From Ascidia mentula (taxonomy: Eukaryota; Chordata; Ascidiacea; Phlebobranchia; Ascidiidae), in contig OX387200.1 of the NCBI GenBank assembly GCA_947561715.1, positions 15,626,501 through 15,690,500 on the forward strand: DNA of 64,000 bases. Reading direction: 5' to 3'. Within the stretch, counting starts at the first letter, position 1. Each line of letters begins with the position of its first letter. The notes under the pieces are model-generated. The model was given only the letters and a program-made list of their open reading frames with translations. It had not been told where the DNA came from and did no database searches. A program made the translations under genes and the position numbers. This document shows, piece by piece, positions 41,101 to 52,264 of the stretch.

Positions 41101-41207
41101 TGCCCTTTCACAAAGAAGAGACTTTCATTGGATATCGGTTTTGACAATCTTCCAACACTCTTCCAGGGTACAATAAGCTTTTGGGCAATTGCAAGCAATG
41201 TTCTCAT
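38128..41207 (-). CDS. ETHE1: Persulfide dioxygenase ETHE1, mitochondrial
   Basis: Nine minus-strand exons in coding order: 41089-41207, 40942-41011, 40776-40865, 40522-40576, 40317-40465, 39931-40060, 39635-39724, 38951-39067 and 38128-38213. Phases agree and give 301 aa, longer than the vertebrate protein (about 250) because of the N-terminus. The start [16 protein letters not shown] fits a mitochondrial presequence. The metallo-beta-lactamase fold motif NTHVHADH, the histidine in SATPGHT and the aspartate in AFTGDTLL supply the iron ligands of ETHE1. [17 protein letters not shown] and VPTNLQCG are further family signatures that separate it from glyoxalase II. The enzyme oxidises glutathione persulfide to sulfite in mitochondrial sulfide catabolism. 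Two introns (40061-40316 and 39068-39634) contain hammerhead-like elements. Confidence 0.95.
39254..39313 (+). ncRNA. Hammerhead-ribozyme-like motif A2, antisense in ETHE1 intron
   Basis: Stem I is AGCTGCA (39254-39260) with TGCAGCT (39307-39313), a perfect 7-bp match. Core CTGATGG is at 39261-39267 (last core A changed to G). Stem II is GACC/GGTC with loop TTAAA, and GAAA is at 39281-39284. Stem III is ACAG (39284-39287) with TTGT (39302-39305). The predicted cleavage site follows C39306 (GTC). All helices are present; only A9 departs from the hammerhead consensus. Confidence 0.6.
40187..40230 (-). ncRNA. Degenerate hammerhead-like motif A5 in ETHE1 intron
   Basis: Minus strand, sense to ETHE1, intron 40061-40316. 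Core ATGATGA; stem II GACC/GGTT with loop TAGTA; GAAG in place of GAAA; stem III GCAG/CTGC. The A-to-G and U-to-C changes at the base of stem III preserve pairing but remove the cleavage triplet. The upstream AGTCACCAGCT is shared with motif A3, so the two are related copies. Probably inactive. Confidence 0.4.
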
Positions 41208-44200
41208 TGTTCGTATAGTTTGAAAAAGATTCTCAACTTATAACACTGGCCTGCAAAGTACAAAAGTTTTTACTGATTTGTTGCTGCTGATTTTTTTGTA
41301 GCAAAAATTTACCTTTAGGCTTTAATTAAACTTCAACATTAACAAGTGATGTAATTATTCTTCAAGTATAATGTTATCAGAGTTTTAATCAATCAATATC
41401 AATCTAAATCAATATAATTCCCTTTATATGTTTGTGCAAGGCTTATGGTTTTAAAAACAAAAACTAACAGGTTATCTTTCTATTAATCTTTCTGCTGTCT
41501 CAAGCCAACTCTGAAAATACCTCGTGAAGTGAAGTTGCAGTTGCCATGCTGTAACAGGCCAAAGTCACGTATACAATCTCTGCAAACAGTGACACGATTG
41601 CACTCTAAATTTAGCATAAACTTTTTTGGACGATAAACTGAACAAAACCTTTGCCACTAAACCTTTACAGAATTGTATTGCACACTTGCCTTTCAGCCTA
41701 TTGGGTTAATTACGTGGGGGCAATGCGACTTTTTCATAATCTCAACATAACAAACTACATAAACATTTTCACGTGACCTCAACTGTCGCGGTTGGTTGCA
41801 CATCTTGCAAAAATTACAGGACCGGAAAAATAAAATGTGATAATACAGGCCATTTGCAAACATGCAAATGTCAAGGTGAGTTCTGCAAACTGCAATTTAT
41901 TTGTTTGCTTATAATTTTAAATACGTGCTAAATAGAAAAACACTTTATGTACAGTTTTTCGGAGCATCTGTATCCTACCAGAGACAACTTAGTAGTCTCT
42001 GATCCAACCATTTGCAATAACCTGCTTTGTCCGATCATCACAAACTGAAACAAACATTTTTCGGTAGAAAAATCCTTCTCTTCTTTCTCTGTGTGTTTAC
42101 GGAGGTTATCCGTTTATTCTCTTCTGGTCACAAAACCACAATCCCAAGGTCATTCACAAATGTAGGCGTTTATAAACAAAAATGCGAATATATTTACTAA
42201 ACTATAACGCACAGAAGCAGTTATGACGCGGACAGAGGCCGTACTGTTCTTTTATCGAAAGCAAGTTATCCTTAGCAAATAATCCAATCATGGCGCTGAC
42301 AACATCGCTTTCCGACTAAAACTCTGCGCACATACCTCCGAGAATATGACCCGCTGCCGGAGTCAAAACTGCCTTTGTAACTCATCGTACATATTTACAT
42401 TCTCGTATACGACACCTTTATGTTATTTCGGTTTACCTGTTTCGTGTAGTGCCATTAAAATAACGGCATCATCTTTGAGTATATGCAAAACCTATCTGAA
42501 GGGTGGTCACATTCTGCAGTCCTAATTCAAATTATTTTATTTTCGTCATCATCCTCAAAATACGTTAAATATATTTTTGGAGGAACAGTTAAAACCGCAT
42601 GTAGCCTAGTTAAATATTTTTTTGGGGGGCAATCGACAGCCAAGACCACAATTAACTTGGTCACTTGCAAAAAAGTTCTCAGTATGACAGCTTGTTGGTG
42701 TTTTATCCATTCCCCATGCATACCCTTGTTCGATACGTTTATTTAAATTTTTAGAATAGACAGTACATCAACCGTCCATTCGGAATAAATTAAACACCAA
42801 CAAGCTGTCATACTGTCCACTAAGTGACAGTAGAGATCTGCTGCTTGGGGTTTAAATAACTGAGCCAAGCCAAAAAAGTTTGCAGAGTGACGGAGATTTT
42901 TGCATTTACTTTGTTTAACTTAATAATATCCTACAGTTTTGTTTTAATAGTGGTCTTATTTAACGAAACTTTGGTATCTTAGCTGTTGCTTTGGTAAAAC
43001 GACGCACATTAAAAGGTTGAAGTGATGGATGTGACCTTTTTATAAGGCTGTTACTGGTTTGTTAGGGATGATAGCGCACCGGTTCGTCAGAATCTTCCTG
43101 CAGCATACATTAAGCATCTTGTGACGTCAGACCCATTTATAATACACGATCGACTCAGGTCGCATAATTGTTTAATTTAAAGGGTCGAATTATTTGGAAA
43201 TTTGATTTTTCGCAAAGCAGTTTGCGTATAGTGAAAAACAGCGCATTTAGCAAGCGTTGCCTACGTTTATTCAATATACTAAGATACAAATAAGAAACTG
43301 ATTAAATGCGTGTCTGTTTTTGTGGGTGTACCCATTGGCGTATCCAGTATTTTCAAAGGGTATCAAAACCCTTTTGGCTATTCTCCGATTTTGGCCGTGG
43401 TTAAATTGTTGTCGAGCGTTGCGAAATACGCCTGTGTTGTCTTGAATCGTCACATAAACACTGGCTTATTGTGCAATTCCGCAACACTCGATGCGAGTGT
43501 TTGCGGTAGCACTTGCGCCGTAGTTTTATTACTACTATTTTTTAAAAGAAAGGGGGGGTCCGTGGGGTCCTGGATACGCCAGTGGGTATACCTATATATA
43601 TAATATACATACATAATACGGCACTGATTCGAAGTAATTTGCGCGTTAGCAAACAAATTTCTGCGACATTTTATGTTTTTACAATTTGTTTGGGTTTTTT
43701 TTCTGGAAAATTCTGGGTCCAAAGCCCACATAATGTTTACACCACCAGCCGCCAGCAACGAGCAAGCAGTGACGAGGAAGTCATATGAACAGAGAAACAA
43801 AGAAGGAATATTTCGCAACGAACAGCGCGCTACGTCACTGCTGTGAAAGAGAAAGAGGGACGGTGAAGGGACGTTTGTTTGTTGTCCGGCTGGGTGATAA
43901 AGCTGAAGTGAAGGACTATCTCAGACCCAACCCCCACATGAACAGAAATTTGCAGGACATGGTCGTTCGTGCAGCATTTGCAGTAAAGTTTCGGCAATGT
44001 TAATTTAAAACAGACTATAAGTTATCTATGCTTAAGTTAAGCAAGACTACAGACAGAACCTGAACAGCTTATCCTAATCCTATTAAAATCGTTTATCCAA
44101 AATGTTTGTTTCAATTTCGATGAAATTACAGCCTAACTGTGTTGGTTTTCTTTCTTAAAAAATTGGTAGTTAGCCTACTTGATTTTTTCAAATATCTTAA

Positions 44201-44283
44201 TGTTGTTAATGTAGCCTATATGATTGTGTTTCACAGACAGTCCTGAAATGTGAATATTTGTAGTTTTATTTATGATTCAAACA
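41208..44283. other. Divergent intergenic region between ETHE1 and HIF-alpha
   Basis: About 3 kb that should contain the promoters of both genes. Apart from the inverted repeat at 42681-42814 no exon, RNA gene or named promoter element was recognised. A GC-richer stretch at about 43740-43990 upstream of HIF may be its 5'UTR or promoter. Confidence 0.4.
42681..42814. repeat. Perfect 23-nt inverted repeat with 88-nt spacer
   Basis: 42681-42703 (AGTATGACAGCTTGTTGGTG followed by TTT) is the exact reverse complement of 42792-42814. It lies in the ETHE1/HIF intergenic region and could be the ends of a small foldback element or a hairpin transcript. Confidence 0.7.
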
Positions 44284-47200
44284 ATGTCTGTGTTTTTGGA
44301 AGAAGAAATCAAGCCATCTTTTGCAAAAAAGTAAGTGGATATTTGAGTGATATTGCAAAAGCTACTGATTAGGTTTTCATGAAAAAATTAAATATAACAG
44401 ACAAAGGCGACGGGAGAAGAGCAGAGATGCTGCAAGGCACAGAAGAACCAAGGAAACTGTATTTTTTCAAGAAATTGCCAGCTTATTGCCCATTCCCCAT
44501 GACCTTGTGAGCAACCTTGACAGGTAAAGGGATGTGTGTGTTCTGTGGCTAAATTTCACATGCTGCTTAATCATTGACTCCCACAAAATTTACTGCCATG
44601 TAAAATGGTTTTACTTGATTAGTATTTAGCGAATTTGGTCACCTTTATACGTAATTCATCTTTTCTGTAAAAAATTTTTCCAATAAAAAGTATTAAATTT
44701 GGTGTATATACAGATTTGTTGTTTTTTGTTGTAAAGGTCCTCGGTTATGAGGCTTGTGAACAGCTACATCAAGTTACGCCAAAGTTTGAATGGAAAATGT
44801 GAAGATCCCAACAATTTACCAATCAATGGTAATACTTACTTGCCAGTTAATCTTATTCACCAAAATTTAAATCTTGAAACCATATGTTCTGTAGTCAAAA
44901 ATATTTGTTTGTTCGTAGATCTTAGTGTGAAGCAGGAAGTTCTTGACAGTAACCACGTTTTGGGAAGTGAAGACTTTGTGAATGCTCTGAATGGTTTTCT
45001 GTTCATTCTTTCCCCTGATTTTGACATTCTTTACTGCACGGAAAATGTTAGAGACTACTTGGGGTTATCAAAGGTAAACAAGGTGTTTTCATTTTTTCCT
45101 TTAGTAATTTTCAGTGGCATGCATGGATCCCTACATAAATTGTTTGTGCTTTCAGTTGGATTTAGTTGGACAAAGTATCCTTACTTTCGTTCATGAAGGG
45201 GATCATGAAGAGATCAGGGAATGCTTTCATGGAACCAACTGTAAGTGTGTCAAAAAATGAAAGTTGTGCAGTGGATGAACCCAATAAATTTATCAACTGT
45301 TACTTTAATTTCAGTGTCAACAACACCTTCACATAAAGGCTTCTTTTTACGAATGAAAAGCACACTAACGGTAAACGGAAAGAGCATTAACTTGAAATCA
45401 GCATCATACAAGGTTAGTCATTGTGTCAATATCGTTTTGTTTGACAGTCTGCCTAACCCTGTTAACCGCAAGCTTTGGTATTTATATTTTAACCATTGTC
45501 GCCCTGTATAACCAGTATTTACCACTAGTACCACTTTAACTCTTTATTGCATTTTTTGACTGGTCACTATGCGCAAGTGGTCACCAGCCGCTGCTGTATA
45601 AGCTCTGTCAGCGCGTCATTCGTGCCGCCATTAGCACTGAGCCGCCAGCACGTACGCACTCGTCCCCGCGGCGTCGAACTTTTCTCTTTCACAACTCCCA
45701 CTTGGTCATTTTGCTCGCGGCATTCTGTTTGTTCTGTCCGTTTCTCGAAGGTCTATCACGACCGGGGGATCCCGGATCTGTCAGGTGCAAAGCAAAAAAG
45801 TGCAGCACCTTGTTGCGCAAACCTCTGTTAGTTTGTTTTTTCAACGAACTCTTGTTTGTTATTGCAAGCATGGAGCTTTATCCTGCTTTAGGAAATTCGT
45901 TGCTTACATTTACCACTGCTTGTTTAATTTATTTTACGTTTACAATTACTTACAAAATCGATTTATTTATCTAAAATCGACATAAAAATTGATTTTTTTT
46001 ATTTTACGTTTCACCTAGGATTTTAGTGAGAGATTCAAGCAATACAGTCGCGCTTAAAAAAAATACTGTCCAAAAATGTGCTGATCACCTGTGTATGTCA
46101 TAGCTAATTTATATTTTTCTGAATTTTTTTTGGCAAGAAAGAAACGAAATATTTTCCACTACGTCTAATTACTGGCCTTTAAAACAGGGTTTAAACTAAA
46201 CAATACCGGTTTTTGTAAAAATGAATAAATTCCCAGCCGCGCGCGTCATTGAATGCTGATCTAAAAACAGCAAAAGATCACGTGATATAGGTTCAACTGG
46301 GTCTCCGGCGCTCTTGTTTGTGTAACAGCCTTTGCGCTTCCGACTGCGACAAACAGGTTTAGCGCGTGAATGTGCGTCAGTCGAAGGTATCTCTTTTATT
46401 CTCCGCGCGCCTCCTCCAGGACGGCGCCCCTGAAAGGGGAGACTTGTTTACGCCGGTCCCTGGTTCGCTATTGGTGGTTCGCTTTGACCCTTGTCTATAC
46501 GGAGGGGGGGGGGATAAGATCGTTTTTGTATTTTGTCGTGTAAAAAAATGCTGTTCGCCGGTGTTTTTGCGATTCGGGGGGCGTTGCCGGTGTTTGAACA
46601 AGCCGCTTAATAGTCCGTTGTTTTTCTCAGGTCTTGCAGTGCAGCGGATTCAGAAAGCCAATTAAAGGTATGTTCCCCGTTCGAGATTTACAGACTTTAC
46701 TTTTGTTCCTTCGATATCACTGACGTAATCGCTTTCTCTTCAGAGAGTTGCGACTCGAACTTAATGGTTGTGCAAGCCGAACCAATTCCACACCCGTCCA
46801 ACATTGAACATTTCCTCGACAGCAAAACTTTCTTGACCCAGCATGCCCCTGACATGAAATTTTCCTACTGCGACGAACGGTAAGTGGAGTCATTTAGCTT
46901 TTGTTATGTGCTAACCTCAGTGACGTTAGCGCGTTTGTTCGTTGGCCATGAATCAAACTGGTAATAACTCCATGACGCATGACAAAGGGGTTGTTTTTTA
47001 GAATTTTTCCTGCTTTTTCGTCATATACTATTTCACAACCATCATGTGTTTTGTTTAGAATGCAGGAATTGCTTGGTTACGACGATTCTGAACTACTTGG
47101 AAAGTCGTTCTTCAGCTATTGTCATGTTTTGGACATCAAACCCTTGGAGAATTTCTTCCATAAACGTGAGCCAATAGCAACATATTTTACTTAGTCAATA

Positions 47201-50200
47201 GAATAAACACAATATTTTGTCCCAGTGTACCGGCTTAACCAAATTGAGACGTGCCAATATCGTTTCCTCACAAAGACTGGCGGTTACCATTGGGTTGTGA
47301 CACAGGCGACTGTAATACCATGCACCAAAAACCAGAAGCCTCAATGCATTGTCTGCGTCCATTATGTGTTAAGGTACTTATCGGATCAAACATCGTTGCA
47401 CAAAACTATTACGTTTGTAACTTTGTGCCGTATCATTGCAGCGGCCCAACTCACCAGGACGTGGTGTTTTCGACGGAGCAGAACCAGAACTTGGAAACTC
47501 CGCCATTCAGTATGATACCCATCAAAGCGGTTCTGAGTGAGGAAGAGGTACGTTTCAAACCGACATATGAGATCTATATATGAGCATATTACGTTTCCCA
47601 GGCGATAATCGATTGCCTCGTTTTGTTCGTTCCCATAATGCGTTGCAAAAATAGCCATCGATGGCGCGCTGACATTTCCGCCCGATTGTTTTGTCGGCCA
47701 AGGTCATCTTTTTAAAAAGAGCTACTGTATTCCACATTGAAATTGTGCGGCTACTGACGTGCATAATTTGTCATATTAACTCGTTACACTTTGTTAAATT
47801 ACCTTTTAATATTGCAGGAGGAAGAATTCGGCGCAATGGGCCAATTCGTCCTTGACGAGAACGAAAACAGCGACGACAATGCCACATTCATTGACAACTT
47901 GCTGAAAGAACCAGAACAATCAGGTTAGCGTTTACTTTTTAACCCAAGTTCAAACATACGCCTTGGCACAAATTGACATCGTTAGCTAATTTGGTCCTTT
48001 CAGGGAGTGTAACCGTCGTGTGGTAATGGAAATGTTTAACTAGATATGCATACAGGTGCCCCTAATCACTACAGATACAATGACTGCTTTGTGTTAGCAT
48101 TGGCTAACCTAGTGTGTGTTTATTCTGTTCAGTAGTCCAGGAGATCGCGCCGCCCTCATACGGCGATTTCAAGATTGTGCCTCTAACGCTCACCGACATG
48201 GACGAAAACGACGGTGGGTAACAGAGACTACTGTACTGTCGTTGGTGGCGCTGTATGTTTTTCCTGGACTTCAATATCGATATGTGCTTTTTTGCTGGTC
48301 GGTGTACAGCAGCGTGTTACATGTTGCCATTTTTGTGGTTGCAGAGATTGACCTTGGGGAAAGTATGATGTACAACGCACCTTCTATCGGTGACCCGTGG
48401 ACGTATATATCGCCAGAGAAAGGTGAGAGCAGCACAATCAATAAGCCCGACAGCGAAAACGACCTCTATTTACGCAATTTTAAAATCCTCATTTATCGGC
48501 AGAGCAACTGGAAGACCTTTTTCGCGACGTTGTGGTGGATCGCCCCCCTACAATGGCCAGCGGTCTGGAACAACCACAGCAGAAGCTGCAGCAGCAAACG
48601 GAACTCGCCCCGTTCGTCATACCCACGTCTTCGGTGGAGGTAAATCCTACTTAACGTGGTGTAAAGCACGCGTCCCATATCCGTACCCCATTGACCCAAG
48701 TAAGCCCCCAATCAGAATTAATACCCGCCCAGACGCCCCTTCCGGAAGGGAAGCCCTGCTGTTTGGTTGGCAGCAGAGCTTTGACGACGTTCACGGTTTG
48801 ATATATAGATTCAAACCGGCACAGCCCCTTCTAGTAATCTAGCAACTTCCACCAGTATGACGTCAAGCGCTTCAAAATGCGCTGTTTGTTCAACCTAATC
48901 GTTCGTTGAACGTCGGCACGATTTGCCCCAGGGCATTACAAGTGGATGTTTTGCTATTGTTGGAAGCTGTTGGCATCTCGCGCATGAAAATGCATTGCCC
49001 GTGGGGTAGAGCGATGTAGTTTACGAGATACGTGGATTGCGCGTCACCGGCCTGTAGCTTCTCCACCATGATTCGGCGCATTCTAAACCCTGTTTATTGT
49101 GTATAAGATAATGTGGGAGGATCGCATCTTTCATACCAATCAGGTCGTCGACCCGCTGAAGTGTTTATCTCTTGCTTAACCGCATGACGTAGTATCAACC
49201 TAAGCTGATGTTTTCGTCGAGTATACATAACCCTAAACTGGTGTTCCGCAGGCGCAAAACCAGCTGGACAGCGGTGGTGTCATGTCACCGTCAGATAAGG
49301 AACGGCTTCCACGCATATCGTACGATAACACGGTTCCGGAGCAGCTTCCTCGCGGCTCAATCAGCCCGTGCGACAGTGCTTACTGTGGCAGCCCAAACAG
49401 CCTTGCGGGTGATATTGTCGTTCAACAACAGCAGCGACCGCCGCAAGTCGCAAATCCACTGGCGCGCGGCATAGGTCGTCTGCAGAAGTACCAAAGTGTG
49501 CCGATTCAAGAGGAGAAGTTCGCCGAGCACAAGTCCAACATGCAGCGCGGCTACGTGGGAAACCTTCTTGATTCCAACCTGCACAATGCATGTGCAAGAA
49601 AACGAAACCACCCGATGAATGTACAAGCCAAGTTTGCGTCGCAGGCTCCAACGTTGCCGAGTCAGAAGAGGCGTTGCTTCGGACAAGACAGCCATACAGC
49701 ACTTAATGGAAACCAACAATTGGGTGAGTAATACTGTATGTATTATACATCTTTCAATGTGTAATGGAGTCAGTTTTCCGAAACACCCGCCGTAGTTCGT
49801 TTGAGGCTTTACGTTGTTTTGCTTAGTTTAGTATTTTACAGTTTGTAAATTTCATCTTTACTTCACAGCTAAAATTCACCGCCCGGCGCCTATGCAGCAG
49901 TTTGTCAATGTTCTTCTCCAACCAGGAACAGGATACGGTTGCACAGGTAACACTCGTTAGCCCATTCCAGTTGTAACTATGCCCAATTGTCGCTGCATAA
50001 ATACCATCTTTAACCGCGCCTGTGCGTAAAAAATATTTTCAGATGGACACAGATACTGTTACGAGCATTAGTAATATGTGCTGCTTTTTACAGGTGAAAG
50101 TCGCGATACTCGAAACGAACCGCTCAGCAACATATTTCTCCAGCGAAATCTGTTCAGTCCCACAAACGGTGAGAATTGTTGTACAGTTAACATATATAGC

Positions 50201-50588
50201 ATTTCGCACCATCGTAACAACGCAGTAACCGCATTCTTTCCAAGTCCTAATGTACAAATCCCGCCGAGACCATAACTTCGTAGCCTGTAATTATGTTTAA
50301 GTCGCACCCAGCCGCATAGATAATCCATTAAGCCCTAAATTATCATTGGCGTTGGTGGGCAATTTCCCGCCATTACGTCACGCGAATTCCCCGGGGATTG
50401 CTGTGTGATGTGCGCAACACTTAACCCCATGCGTTTCCTTCCCAACAGATTGTGACACTTGGAACATGAATCTGCTCCCTGAACTGTCATTGCGCGACTG
50501 TGAAGTAAACGCACCTCTGTTGCGAAATGACGGCCTGTTACCATTGGGCGCTGATTGTGTTAATGCGCTGGACGAGGTAGTCTTGTAG
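44284..50588 (+). CDS. HIF1A: Hypoxia-inducible factor alpha (bHLH-PAS)
   Basis: Nineteen exons: 44284-44330, 44401-44523, 44737-44828, 44919-45073, 45156-45240, 45315-45412, 46631-46667, 46744-46879, 47059-47165, 47226-47373, 47442-47547, 47818-47923, 48133-48213, 48345-48422, 48503-48639, 49252-49723, 49869-49946, 50094-50168 and 50449-50588. They sum to 766 aa. The 90-bp intron 44829-44918 stays open, so retention is possible. Domains: bHLH ([14 protein letters not shown], about 20-75), PAS-A ([17 protein letters not shown], from about 130), PAS-B ([39 protein letters not shown], about 215-345). TELAPFVIP near residue 505 matches the LxxLAP site hydroxylated by PHD enzymes for VHL-dependent decay. 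[10 protein letters not shown] near the C-terminus contains the asparagine hydroxylated by FIH. It should pair with ARNT at hypoxia response elements. HIF-1 versus HIF-2 cannot be assigned in an invertebrate chordate. Confidence 0.95.
45413..46630 (+). other. Largest intron of HIF-alpha, with two GC-rich islands
   Basis: 1.2 kb. Islands at about 45575-45760 and 46240-46640 are CpG-rich against an AT-rich background. The second includes a CACGTG, an ATTGG (inverted CCAAT) and several GCGTG cores before the exon at 46631. An internal promoter is possible but unproven. No exon recognised. Confidence 0.35.
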
Positions 50589-52264
50589 CATCAGCCAATT
50601 TCGAGATCCAATATGGAAAGCCCAACTAAGCGACAAGCATCTGGAGTCTTTAATCCGTGGTGTGCGTGTGTCTGTGTTTCGGTCCCAGATCGAGTGCCAA
50701 GCGTCCTGTCCCGGTAGGCGTGTATGAAAGGTGTATCTATATTAAAGTTCCGCACACAATATTGAATTTAACTTTTCAAAGTTCAGTACGTACATTGCGT
50801 GTGTGGTTGCTGGAACGCGTGTAAATGGGTGCGTGCCTGCTTGTCTACCTATATAGCGGACTACCTGTTCTGGCAAAATCAAAGAGGTCCGTTCTAGCAT
50901 CTAAAAATCTCTTTTGGGGTCTTTGCCCGACATTGCACTTCATAATTGCATTGACTCGTATTAAGATTAAACAGATGTGCAACAATCATGAGATGACTGC
51001 ATACTTGTGCGGTGTGATGTATGCCTGTGTTGCAGTACGTGTGCGCTCCTCCCCCCACATAGAACTTGAGGCGTGCTACCTCAAGCTGTGCGTTTTTTTT
51101 TCCACCCATTTTAATAATTTCCCGCTGTACCGTTTGTTCACTCTTTTCATCTGAACGCCACCGTGTAAAAAGCCTCACGTTTTTGCGAGGTTTGTCTTTT
51201 TACGTTTCCATTGCCTTTCGCTTCCTCGTGGATTTTATTACCGTCTCTAACTCGAACTTAACGGTTATAACGAAGCACCTCTTAACTCTTTTCCATCTGT
51301 TCTTTACACTTTGCTGCACGATCAGCTGATGTTTCCCTTAATTAAGCCCAAAGCGGAAACTTTACTTTCCGTGTAACGAAACCTGCTTCAGCATATTGAA
51401 ACGTTAAATTCAATCAAAATTTGGGATCCTTTGCTCGCTTTTAGTATTGTGTAAAAACTTATTACGTAGATGGAGTGGTCGTTTTCGTTATGTACATACA
51501 AAAAAATCAATAAAACGGCTTGTTTGAAGTCTGTCTTGTTGCGTCAATTTTTTTGCCATCGACACATGGTGCCCTCTGTAATGGTTGACACCAAACATAT
51601 CAGTCCCGTTAGATTAGGTTAAGTAATGGAGCGAAGACGAGGCCAAAACATGCGTTTTCCTCTCAAACACGCATAGTAAGCTTATTGTAGAAAGTTAACT
51701 TGGACAGAACCAGGCAAATATCGCAACCGGCTGTTTTTTGAGCATCTGGTTAATTGTTTATTACAGGCTGACCAAGCGGGAAAACTTTTGGTCCGTGCGG
51801 GTACAAAATAAAAAACTGTTCTATGTTTACACTAAAGTTTTCATGAAGTAACTTGACAACAATGAAAACGCCCAATAGCAAAAACAAGTGTATGCCCACT
51901 ACAATTACATTGCGACAGCGCTCATTAGCGATACTAATTTATCAACTCCAGAGGCTCATATGCATGCACATACAAAGATCTAACAGGCAAGATTTAGCCT
52001 TCGCCCCGCAGTTTACACATGTCCGGTTTGTATTCCTTGTTTCTAGTCTACAAACAAATCAATCGAGCGTAGTTATGACGTCATCCACATAAAAGAAACA
52101 AAGCCTGTGTTTAGCTGACAAATGTTGAAAAATAGATCTGCACTCAGCAGTGACGGAAATGGTTGAGCACACATAAAACAGGTATTGGCGGAGTAGCGTG
52201 TGTGCCTGGCTGAAGTCTGAGGTTTTAAGGTGAATCACTAACTCATCAAAAATATCATAACATT
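50589..52264. other. HIF-alpha 3'UTR and region upstream of SARDH copy 3
   Basis: 3'UTR to about 51.53 kb, then about 0.7 kb non-coding DNA. Short open frames at 50825-51329 show no recognisable domain. No promoter motif recognised. Confidence 0.4.
51509..51514 (+). terminator. Candidate poly(A) signal of HIF-alpha
   Basis: AATAAA about 920 bp after the HIF-alpha stop; the likely end of a long 3'UTR. Confidence 0.5.

Noticed and set aside
49357..49719. Minus-strand open frames of 113-120 aa
   Set aside because: They lie opposite the 472-bp HIF-alpha exon and lack any domain or independent signals.
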